Assembly (NCBI GenBank): GCA_030643515.1
Contig: DAOWLH010000026.1
Location: 1-12,467 of the forward strand
Direction: 5' to 3'
Length of the DNA stretch: 12,467 nucleotides
Origin: Dehalococcoidia bacterium
GTDB lineage: Bacteria > Chloroflexota > Dehalococcoidia > Dehalococcoidales > DAOWLH01
In this document: positions 1 to 5,982 of the stretch, one piece after another
Layout: every line of letters begins with the position of its first letter
Numbering within the stretch: position 1 is the stretch's first letter
Notes under the pieces: generated by a model
Databases searched by the model: none
Seen by the model: only the letters and a program-made list of their open reading frames with translations
Told to the model about the DNA's origin: nothing
Program-made: the position numbers and the translations under genes

Positions 1-26
1 ACTATCGACCGGTGAGATGCTGCTTC

Positions 27-56
27 TTCACACTCCCCCTGGGCGCATGCTACAAT
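27..56 (+). promoter_or_regulatory. Sigma-70-type promoter with extended -10, for the antiporter
   Basis: A -35 box TTCACA (27-32, one mismatch to TTGACA) is followed by an 18-base spacer and a -10 box TACAAT (51-56), directly preceded by an extended -10 TGC (48-50). The predicted transcript starts near 63, leaving about 40 bases of leader before the ATG at 105. No other gene start lies downstream before the antiporter. Inferred from consensus only. Confidence 0.6.
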
Positions 57-104
57 GTAGGCCAATAACGGCTTGCCCGCAATACGTAGCAGCCTGAAAT
101 CACT

Positions 105-1946
105 ATGGACAATATTCTCATCGGCCTGGCCAGTATCATCATCCTGGGCATCGGAGCACAATGGCTGGCCTGGCGGTTAAGACTACCTTCAATTTTGCTA
201 TTACTTGTTTTCGGCTTTATTGCCGGACCGGTGACCACCCTGCTCAACCCCGATGAGCTATTCGGCGACCTGCTGCTGCCTATCGTCTCATTATCAGTGG
301 CCATAATCCTCTTCGAGGGCAGCCTTAACCTCAGGCTTACCGAGCTGCGCCGGATCGGCGGTACTGTCCGTAACCTGATAACGCTGGGGGTTCTAACCAC
401 CTGGCTGATAGGCGCCGGCGCCGCCTACCTGCTGCTCGACCTTGACCTACCGTTGTCCATACTTCTCGGAGCCATCCTGGTGGTTACCGGACCCACGGTC
501 ATCCTGCCCCTGCTGCGACATCTACGCCCCAGCGGGCAGGCAGGTTTGATACTCAAGTGGGAGGGAATCACCATTGACCCCATCGGTGCCGTGCTGGCTG
601 TTTTGGTCTTTGGTGCTATCATCGCCAGCACCGGCGGCCCACAGGAGGCGGCCACCTCTGTTATCACCAACCTGCTGCGCACCATCCTGGTCGGGGGTGT
701 TATCGGCGCCGCCGGAGCCATTGTCATAATCATGCTACTTAGGTCATACCGAATACCAGACTTCCTTCACAGTGCCGTCACCCTGGCGGTGGTTATAGGC
801 ATCTTCACTGCCTCAAATATTATCCAGACAGACTCCGGTCTCCTGGCGGCGACCGTTATGGGCATCACCCTGGCCAACCAGAATACAGTCAGCATCAGGC
901 ACATAATGGAATTCAAGGAAAACCTTCGGGTGCTTCTGGTATCCAGTTTATTCATCCTGCTGGCGGCACGTATTGAGATGAATAGTCTGACCCAGATTAT
1001 CAGCATCGGCAGCCTGGGATTCCTGCTGGTCCTCATGCTGGTAGGCCGACCACTATCGGTGCTGGTATCAACAATAAGATCGAAGGTCACCTGGTCAGAG
1101 CGAATATTCCTTTCCTTGATGGCCCCTCGTGGTATCGTTGCCGCCGCGGTGGCCTCAGTTTTTGCCCTGCGACTGGCGGAAGCCAGCTATCCCCAGGCCG
1201 AGCTACTTATTCCACTGACCTTTATGGTAATTGTTGTCACCGTTGCCATCTATGGCCTGGCGGCATCGCCCCTGGCACAGCGGCTAAAAATAGCCCAGCC
1301 CAATCCACAGGGCGCGCTCATCATCGGGGGCCATGCCTGGGCGCGAGACGTCGCCCTGTCACTCAAGAAGGAGGGCTTCAAGGTACTGGTAGCCGATGCC
1401 AACTGGGCGCATATTAAGGCGGCCCGTATGGCCGGCCTGGACACCTTCTATGCCAGCATGCTATCCCAGTATGCCCGTGATGAGATAGAGCTGGGCGGTA
1501 TTGGCCGCCTGGTTGCTTTGACATCAGATGACGAGTTCAACTCGCTGGCCGTCCTTCAGTTCGCCAACATCTTTGGCCGGGTTGATGTTTACCAGCTGCC
1601 TACCGAAGGTGAGGACAAGGGGCACAAAGAAGCCACCTCGCATCACCTGCGGGGCCGCCTCCTTTTCGGCTCTGGAATAACCTATTCATACCTCAGCGAG
1701 CGTTTTTCCGCCGGCGCTGTCATAAAAACGACCAGCCTGACCGAAGATTTTAACTTTGACTCTTTCAAGACCCATTATGGCGAAGCCGCCGTTCCCCTGT
1801 TCCTGGTTGACCAGAACAACAATCTAACAGTGTTTACCACCGATAATCCGCCAAAACCACAACCGGGACAGAAACTGATCAGCCTGATTAATCCCGCAGA
1901 CGAGAAACAAAGCCAAGATCAACCAAAAGCCGTGACCGAGCTATAA
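105..1946 (+). CDS. CPA1-type cation:proton antiporter with C-terminal TrkA-N-like domain
   Basis: An inner-membrane exchanger of a monovalent cation (Na+ or K+) for H+, probably for pH or ion homeostasis. The 613-residue protein has two parts. Residues 1 to about 390 are a run of hydrophobic helices of the Na+/H+ exchanger family, with the unwound-helix motif T128-G129-P130-T131 and the core acidic motif around E153 and D158 (E-G-I-T-I-D-P-I-G-A). Residues about 400-520 form a Rossmann-like TrkA-N/RCK domain with a G-G-H-A-W-A nucleotide loop, probably binding a regulatory nucleotide. About 90 polar residues close the protein. The TGP in place of the common TDP fits the NhaP/CvrA-like branch, from memory, so ion specificity cannot be read from it. 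The ATG at 105 has only a weak ribosome site but begins exactly at the first helix. The gene is monocistronic with its own promoter. Confidence 0.9.
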   Translation: MDNILIGLASIIILGIGAQWLAWRLRLPSILLLLVFGFIAGPVTTLLNPDELFGDLLLPIVSLSVAIILFEGSLNLRLTELRRIGGTVRNLITLGVLTTWLIGAGAAYLLLDLDLPLSILLGAILVVTGPTVILPLLRHLRPSGQAGLILKWEGITIDPIGAVLAVLVFGAIIASTGGPQEAATSVITNLLRTILVGGVIGAAGAIVIIMLLRSYRIPDFLHSAVTLAVVIGIFTASNIIQTDSGLLAATVMGITLANQNTVSIRHIMEFKENLRVLLVSSLFILLAARIEMNSLTQIISIGSLGFLLVLMLVGRPLSVLVSTIRSKVTWSERIFLSLMAPRGIVAAAVASVFALRLAEASYPQAELLIPLTFMVIVVTVAIYGLAASPLAQRLKIAQPNPQGALIIGGHAWARDVALSLKKEGFKVLVADANWAHIKAARMAGLDTFYASMLSQYARDEIELGGIGRLVALTSDDEFNSLAVLQFANIFGRVDVYQLPTEGEDKGHKEATSHHLRGRLLFGSGITYSYLSERFSAGAVIKTTSLTEDFNFDSFKTHYGEAAVPLFLVDQNNNLTVFTTDNPPKPQPGQKLISLINPADEKQSQDQPKAVTEL

Positions 1947-1966
1947 CGCTGCTCGGGCACCCAATT

Positions 1967-2022
1967 TGACCGTCATATAGTCAAGGCCCTTATGCAGCCT
2001 GACCGTATTTGTAACCGTCAGA
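1967..2022 (+). repeat. Three short degenerate repeats (TRACCGT) before the ABC exporter promoter
   Basis: TGACCGTCATA (1967-1977), TGACCGTATT (2000-2009) and TAACCGTCAGA (2012-2022) share the core ACCGT. The last copy overlaps the -35 box of the exporter promoter, so these could be half-sites for a regulator. The core is short and chance is possible. Confidence 0.25.
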
Positions 2023-2037
2023 TTGCAGTGCTATACT
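2009..2037 (+). promoter_or_regulatory. Sigma-70-type promoter with extended -10, for the ABC exporter
   Basis: TTGTAA (2009-2014), a 17-base spacer and TATACT (2032-2037), with TGC at 2029-2031 forming an extended -10. Transcription would start near 2044, leaving only about 15 bases of leader before the ATG at 2059. The 112-base gap after the antiporter shows no clear terminator. Confidence 0.55.
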
Positions 2038-2058
2038 AAAAACCTAGAGACGCATTAG

Positions 2059-3039
2059 ATGGCAGACAGAACAGACATCGTCGAGGTTGAGGAGCTGTCA
2101 AAGAATTTCGGCCAACTGACCGCAGTTGACCGAGTTTCTTTTAAGGTGAACGGAGGCGAGATATTTGGCTTCCTGGGACCAAATGGAGCCGGCAAGACAA
2201 CTACCATAAATATACTCTGCACCCTGCTGCGCCCCACCAGCGGCCGGGCGCTGGTCAACGGCTACGATGTAATTAAACAACGCACCCAGGTGCGGTGCTC
2301 TATCGGCCTTGTCTTTCAAGACCCTACCCTGGACGAATATCTTACCGCGGAACAGAATCTAAACTTCCATGCCTATGCCTATGGTATTCCCAAAGATATA
2401 CGGCGGAAGCGTATGCGGGAGCTCCTGGAACTGGTTGAGCTCTGGGACCGCCGTAAGAATAGGGTGCGCACCTATTCCGGGGGGATGAAACGACGGCTGG
2501 AGATCGCCAGAGGTCTGCTGCACCACCCTAAAGTTCTTTTCCTGGACGAGCCAACCCTGGGCCTCGATCCCCAGACGCGCCGCCGCATCTGGGATTACAT
2601 TCTGGCCCTGCGCCAGCAGGAAGAACTGACCATATTTCTGACCACCCACTACATGGACGAAGCCGAAAACTGCGACCGCATTGCCATCATTGACTATGGG
2701 CGGATTGTCGCCCTGGATTCGCCGGATAAGCTCAAGGACAATGTCGGCGGAGACCTGGTATCTCTAAAGGCAGAAAATACTGAAGCTGCTATCGCCGAGC
2801 TTAAAGAAAGCTACCATCTCGAACCGGTGACAGAAAATGGTATGGTCACCTTCAACGTCCCCCACGGTGAAACATTTCTCCCGGACTTCATTCGCAGCTT
2901 TAACAGCCATCTGCTGTCTATCAGCGTACGCCGACCTACCCTGGATGATGTATTCATTAAACTGACCGGCCGCGCCATACGGGAACAGGAAGTCGGCTTA
3001 CGGGATCAGATGAGAACCATGATGAAGGGACACCGATAA
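2059..3039 (+). CDS. ABC-2 type exporter ATP-binding protein (DrrA/NatA family)
   Basis: A cytoplasmic ATPase that powers the permease encoded next to it. All nucleotide-binding motifs are present: Walker A G40-P-N-G-A-G-K46-T-T, Q-loop Q87, signature Y-S140-G-G-M, Walker B L-F-L-D163-E164 with a following D-loop, and switch histidine H197 in T-T-H-Y-M-D-E-A-E. Residues about 225-326 are the C-terminal extension typical of drug-resistance (DrrA-like) ATPases, with the R-R-P-T-L-D-D-V-F-I motif near residue 295. Length (326) is normal. The ATG at 2059 sits about 15 bases from the predicted transcription start, with a weak AGAGA ribosome site. The stop is 2 bases before the permease start, so the two are translated together. 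The substrate (lipid, drug, polysaccharide or Na+) cannot be told from sequence. Confidence 0.93.
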   Translation: MADRTDIVEVEELSKNFGQLTAVDRVSFKVNGGEIFGFLGPNGAGKTTTINILCTLLRPTSGRALVNGYDVIKQRTQVRCSIGLVFQDPTLDEYLTAEQNLNFHAYAYGIPKDIRRKRMRELLELVELWDRRKNRVRTYSGGMKRRLEIARGLLHHPKVLFLDEPTLGLDPQTRRRIWDYILALRQQEELTIFLTTHYMDEAENCDRIAIIDYGRIVALDSPDKLKDNVGGDLVSLKAENTEAAIAELKESYHLEPVTENGMVTFNVPHGETFLPDFIRSFNSHLLSISVRRPTLDDVFIKLTGRAIREQEVGLRDQMRTMMKGHR

Positions 3040-3041
3040 AC

Positions 3042-3848
3042 ATGACAGCAGTATTCCGGGGCGTGTGGGTCATAGCTTATCGAGAGCTGCTGCGTTTCGT
3101 CCAGGAGCGTTCCCGTATTGTATCTTCATTTGCCATGCCCCTTCTATTTCTGGTTATTTTTGGTGCCGGCTTTAATCGTATTATCGGAGCAGTAACGCCC
3201 GGAGTGGACTTCATCCAGTTCATGTACCCCGGCATTATAGCCATGACAGTACTGATGAATTCGGTAATGTCGGGCCTGTCCGTGGTCTGGGACCGTGAGT
3301 TTGGTTTCTTAAAAGAGGTCCTGGTTGCCCCCTTAAGCCGCGGTGGCATCGTACTGGGCAAAGCGGCTGGCGCCGCCACGGTAGCCGTGGCGCAGGGCTT
3401 CATCCTGCTGATACTGTCCCCGATAGTCGGTGTTTCCTTGAACCCGCTGCTGGTTATAAAACTGGTGCCGATGCTTATTATCCTGTCCCTATCGCTTTCC
3501 GGGCTGGGCATTCTGGTCGCTTCACGGATGCGCTCTCAGCAGGGATTCCAGCTAATTGTACAGCTGATTATCTTCCCCCTGATATTTTTATCCGGCATCT
3601 TTTTCCCGGTCAACAACGTGCCCGTGTGGCTTGAAGTTCTCTCCAAAGTAAACCCGCTGACCTACGGCGTTGACGCCATCCGTCAGCTTTTTCTTGCCGG
3701 AGAGGCTGCCGCCACTACCGGCGACTTTGTCTTTGGCGTTACCGTATTCGGACACACCATGAGCATCGCCGAAGACATCCTGATTGTCGCCGTTTTCGGC
3801 GTCATCGTTATGTTGCTGGCTATCTGGTCTTTCAGCAGGCAGGAGTAA
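3042..3848 (+). CDS. ABC-2 type exporter permease
   Basis: The membrane half of the exporter, pairing with the upstream ATPase. At 268 residues it fits the ABC-2 family (DrrB/NodJ-like): an N-terminal amphipathic stretch (W-V-I-A-Y-R-E-L-L-R-F), then six predicted membrane helices. A conserved loop after the second helix reads V-W-D-R-E-F-G-F-L-K-E-V-L-V-A-P, the family signature that contacts the ATPase. The family's late segment F-P-L-I-F-L-S-G-I-F-F-P precedes the last extracytoplasmic loop (V-N-P-L-T-Y-G-V-D-A-I-R). The gene begins 2 bases after the ATPase stop, with GAAGGGA about 12 bases upstream. No third exporter gene follows. Confidence 0.92.
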   Translation: MTAVFRGVWVIAYRELLRFVQERSRIVSSFAMPLLFLVIFGAGFNRIIGAVTPGVDFIQFMYPGIIAMTVLMNSVMSGLSVVWDREFGFLKEVLVAPLSRGGIVLGKAAGAATVAVAQGFILLILSPIVGVSLNPLLVIKLVPMLIILSLSLSGLGILVASRMRSQQGFQLIVQLIIFPLIFLSGIFFPVNNVPVWLEVLSKVNPLTYGVDAIRQLFLAGEAAATTGDFVFGVTVFGHTMSIAEDILIVAVFGVIVMLLAIWSFSRQE

Positions 3849-4004
3849 GAGACAAAGCTTATTCTCGTCTTATCTTCCACTTTCCGCAAGCCATCTACTT
3901 TAGCTCCAAAGTATTTCTTCATTCCCCCGGCTTTTTGGCTATAGAATAGAAAACCGGCCCCAGGCTATAAACCACAATTTAGCAATATCCAAGACCAAAG
4001 GTAC
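3849..4004. other. Intergenic gap between exporter and sulfur operon
   Basis: No coding region is convincing here. It contains a direct repeat GGCTATA (3937-3943 and 3963-3969) and an imperfect inverted repeat CCGGCTTTT / AAAACCGG (about 3928-3956) with a bulged C. No T-tract follows this repeat, so it is not a clear terminator for the exporter. Confidence 0.4.
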
Positions 4005-4033
4005 TTGACAAAGAACCCGTAATATGTTAATAT
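4005..4033 (+). promoter_or_regulatory. Promoter of the arsR-dsrE-tusA operon
   Basis: A perfect -35 TTGACA (4005-4010), a 17-base spacer and TAATAT (4028-4033, 4 of 6 to consensus). The predicted start is near 4040, inside the AT-rich dyad. A perfect TATAAT also lies at 4055-4060 but has no matching -35 and would start inside the ribosome site. This is the only strong promoter seen for the five downstream genes. Confidence 0.6.
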
Positions 4034-4057
4034 CCGAATATCTAGATATGTGTATAT
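4030..4057 (+). promoter_or_regulatory. Probable ArsR-type operator (AT-rich dyad)
   Basis: A perfect 12-base palindrome ATATCTAGATAT (4038-4049) is flanked by symmetric outer arms ATAT at 4030-4033 and 4054-4057. The same axis runs between 4043 and 4044. ArsR/SmtB repressors typically bind AT-rich imperfect dyads of this kind over the -10 or start site, and here the dyad covers the end of the -10 and the start. Binding by the adjacent ArsR protein is inferred. Confidence 0.6.
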
Positions 4058-4077
4058 AATGCTAGGGGAGGGATAAA

Positions 4078-4410
4078 ATGACACCCCGGTATGATATGGA
4101 GCTCTTTAAGCTGAAGGCAGAGCTATGCAAGACTTTTTCCGACCCCAAGCGATTGCTCATCATAAATAAGCTACGCAATTGCGAAAAGACTGTGGGTGAC
4201 CTGGCCCGGTCACTTGAATTGAACCAGTCGGTGGTCTCGCGGCACCTGGCCATTCTCCGCAGCAAGGGGATTGTCCAGCCGCGCCGTGAAGGAACCTGCG
4301 TGTCTTACAGCCTGACCGATCCTAAAATAGGTGAAGCCTGCGACCTTGTCCATCAGGTGTTACTGAGCCAGATGGAAAAGAACAAAGAGATGGCGGAAAA
4401 ATTTATTTAA
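4078..4410 (+). CDS. ArsR/SmtB-family transcriptional repressor
   Basis: A 110-residue winged-helix DNA-binding protein, likely a dimer controlling its own operon. The family core is clear: residues 19-32 (F-S-D-P-K-R-L-L-I-I-N-K-L), the helix-turn-helix at about 39-62 (V-G-D-L-A through S-V-V-S-R-H-L-A-I-L), and the wing at about 66-80 (V-Q-P-R-R-E-G-T-C-V-S-Y-S-L). It lacks the ELCVCD metal motif of classical ArsR/CadC (here E-K-T-V-G-D). Four cysteines are present: C17, C35, C74 and C88. The sulfur genes that follow suggest sensing of persulfide, sulfide or another reactive sulfur species through cysteines, as SqrR, BigR and sHdrR do. However, the cysteines do not obviously line up with the SqrR/BigR pair. 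The start is set by AGGGGAGGGA (4064-4073) just before the ATG. It is the first gene of the operon, with a 62-base gap to the next. Confidence 0.88.
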   Translation: MTPRYDMELFKLKAELCKTFSDPKRLLIINKLRNCEKTVGDLARSLELNQSVVSRHLAILRSKGIVQPRREGTCVSYSLTDPKIGEACDLVHQVLLSQMEKNKEMAEKFI

Positions 4411-4438
4411 GGGTTACAACTACCCTGTTCAGGGTGGT
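4410..4438 (+). promoter_or_regulatory. Two mutually exclusive small hairpins between arsR and dsrE
   Basis: ACTACCCT (4419-4426) can pair with AGGGTGGT (4431-4438) around a GTTC loop, giving an 8-bp stem with one G-U. The ACCCT part (4422-4426) can instead pair with AGGGT at 4410-4414. No T-tract follows, so a plain terminator is unlikely. It may set the mRNA ratio between the regulator and the structural genes by processing. The function is a guess. Confidence 0.35.
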
Positions 4439-4472
4439 CACTTATAAATAATATGGAGGTTTAAAAAAAGAA

Positions 4473-4997
4473 ATGGCGCAAGTTCAAGTTGAAGAAAAGG
4501 TGGAGGCTAAAGCAAAACCAGAGGTAAAGAAGAAAAAGGTGTCCATTGTCGTCTTTAGCGGCGATTTTGACAAGCTGTTTGCTGCCTATGTTATAGCTAC
4601 CGGAGCCGCTGCATCAAACATGGATGTAACCATGTTCCACACCTTCTGGGGGCTGCGGGCACTGAAGAAGGATGTGAGCACGGGAAAGAGCTTATTCGGC
4701 CGCATGATAGGCAAAATCTATGGCGGCGATATCAACAAGGCCAATCCCAGCAAATATGGCTTCGGTGGTATGGGACGATGGATGTTTAAGAAAATGATGA
4801 AGAGCAAGAACGTTGCCTCACTTCCCGAGTTGAGGCAGACAGCCCTTGACCTCGGCGTCAAGGTCTATGGTTGCCAGATGAGTATGGATGTCATGGAGAT
4901 TCCCAGAGAGACGATGATCGATGAAGTGAGCGATTGTGTCGGCGTCGGCTTCCTTATTGAGCAGGCGCAGCAGGCTGATTTTACCATGTTTATTTAA
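4473..4997 (+). CDS. DsrE2-like sulfur carrier protein (DsrE/DsrF/DrsH superfamily)
   Basis: A cytoplasmic member of the DsrE superfamily, proposed to carry a persulfide on a conserved cysteine and exchange it with TusA. The fold starts at residue 22 with K-V-S-I-V-V-F-S-G-D-F-D-K, a P-loop-like turn. The hallmark Y-G-C134-Q-M-S-M-D-V-M lies near the C-terminal third and matches the DsrE2 active-site motif. A second cysteine is C155. Residues 1-22 are a Lys/Glu-rich soluble extension with no signal peptide, and I see no convincing membrane helix. Length 174 is typical. The ribosome site GGAGG (4455-4459) is 13 bases from the ATG, longer than optimal, but no other in-frame ATG, GTG or TTG fits better. 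TusA follows after 14 bases. A peroxiredoxin-like family name is often given to this group, but there is no peroxidatic motif. Confidence 0.85.
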   Translation: MAQVQVEEKVEAKAKPEVKKKKVSIVVFSGDFDKLFAAYVIATGAAASNMDVTMFHTFWGLRALKKDVSTGKSLFGRMIGKIYGGDINKANPSKYGFGGMGRWMFKKMMKSKNVASLPELRQTALDLGVKVYGCQMSMDVMEIPRETMIDEVSDCVGVGFLIEQAQQADFTMFI

Positions 4998-5011
4998 GAG
5001 GAGGAAAAATA

Positions 5012-5254
5012 ATGTCCGATGAAATCAAGGTTGATTTGGAGCTTGATGTAAGAAAACTGCTCTGCCCCATGCCCATGGTCAGGGTGAGTCAGAACATCGG
5101 CAAGGTCCCGGTGGGGGGAGTGATAAGAGCCGTTGCCACTGACCCGGGTAGTCTGGCTGATATTCCCTCCTGGGCACGGACGACGGGCAATGAAGTTATT
5201 AAGACGGAGCGCAACGACGGCGAATTCGTCTTCTATGTCAAAAGAGTCAAGTAG
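5012..5254 (+). CDS. tusA: TusA-family sulfurtransferase / sulfur carrier
   Basis: An 80-residue TusA (SirA-like) protein that accepts and donates sulfane sulfur on a single cysteine. The family signature L-C18-P-M-P-M-V-R holds the catalytic C18, and the second family block A-T-D-P-G-S-L-A-D-I-P-S-W-A-R-T-T-G-N is intact at about residues 42-60. C18 is the only cysteine. A strong GAGGAGG (4998-5004) lies 7 bases from the ATG. Standing between a DsrE2 protein and a DsrMK-like module, it is more likely a dissimilatory or energy-linked sulfur carrier than the tRNA-thiolation TusA of Escherichia coli, but sequence alone does not prove this. Confidence 0.92.
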   Translation: MSDEIKVDLELDVRKLLCPMPMVRVSQNIGKVPVGGVIRAVATDPGSLADIPSWARTTGNEVIKTERNDGEFVFYVKRVK

Positions 5255-5256
5255 CA

Positions 5257-5982
5257 ATGAACTGGTTTTCGTTTCTGGCAGCCGGCGTGCTGGTCTACAT
5301 TGCTGTAGCCGTGTTCCTCTTTGGGACCGGCTACCGGGTATTCCAATGGTTTAGGGTGCCCAGGAGCGGTATACGGCTGGGCATCTTCCCCCAGCCGAGA
5401 AACAAAGGAGCCCGGGTGTTATGGATGGCCAGGGACTCCTTTTTCTTTCCCCAAGTACTGGATGTCGACCGCTGGATGTGGCTCTTCGTTATCCTGCTCC
5501 ATCTGGGCGGTATCGCCGCCTTTGTCGGTCACCTCAGGATTATACAGGAGTTCACCCCACTTGTTAATGCCCTGGGCGATGAAGGAATGGCACAGTTTGC
5601 CCTGTGGAGCGGAGGGACGATAGGCATCATCCTGCTGGTTACCGTTCTCTATCTGCTCTTCAGACGTTTCAAGTCTCCCTACAAGGATTTGTCAACTCCG
5701 GAGGATTATTTCCTGTTGGTGCTTATTCTGGTCATAATCCTGCTGGGTAACCACCTGCGTTTCTTCGGCGATATTCATGTCGCCGATTACCGGGAGTACC
5801 TGCAGAGCTTATTGGCCTTCAGGCCGGCCTTCCCGGAGGCCATAGCTGAGTCCGGAACCAGATGGGTGCTGGCAAGCCATGTCCTTACGGCCAATATATT
5901 GCTGATCTACTTCCCCTTCAGCAAGCTGGTTCATTTCATCGGTGCCTTTGCCGGTAATCTGTTAAGGAGTGAAAAGCAGTGA
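5257..5982 (+). CDS. NarI/DsrM-like diheme cytochrome b membrane subunit
   Basis: A membrane protein of 241 residues that probably passes electrons between the quinone pool and the iron-sulfur protein encoded next. Predicted helices lie at about residues 4-24, 74-93, 118-136, 150-164 and 204-230, the five-helix pattern of the nitrate reductase gamma/DsrM family. Candidate heme ligands H82 and H92 are 10 apart, and H208 and H226 are 18 apart. These are the same spacings as the four axial histidines of E. coli NarI (56/66 and 187/205), so two b hemes are expected. H166 and H174 are extra. The gene starts 2 bases after tusA without a clear ribosome site, which suggests translational coupling, and it overlaps the next gene by 4 bases. 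It is shorter than classical DsrM. Confidence 0.85.
   Translation: MNWFSFLAAGVLVYIAVAVFLFGTGYRVFQWFRVPRSGIRLGIFPQPRNKGARVLWMARDSFFFPQVLDVDRWMWLFVILLHLGGIAAFVGHLRIIQEFTPLVNALGDEGMAQFALWSGGTIGIILLVTVLYLLFRRFKSPYKDLSTPEDYFLLVLILVIILLGNHLRFFGDIHVADYREYLQSLLAFRPAFPEAIAESGTRWVLASHVLTANILLIYFPFSKLVHFIGAFAGNLLRSEKQ

Noticed and set aside
3683..3922. 79-codon frame on the - strand starting in the gap after the ABC permease
   Set aside because: Most of it is antisense to the permease, it has no family features, and its start lies in a non-coding gap without a ribosome site.
4055..4060. Perfect TATAAT considered as the main -10 of the sulfur operon
   Set aside because: No -35 at a workable distance, and the start would fall in the ribosome-binding site; TTGACA with TAATAT is better spaced.
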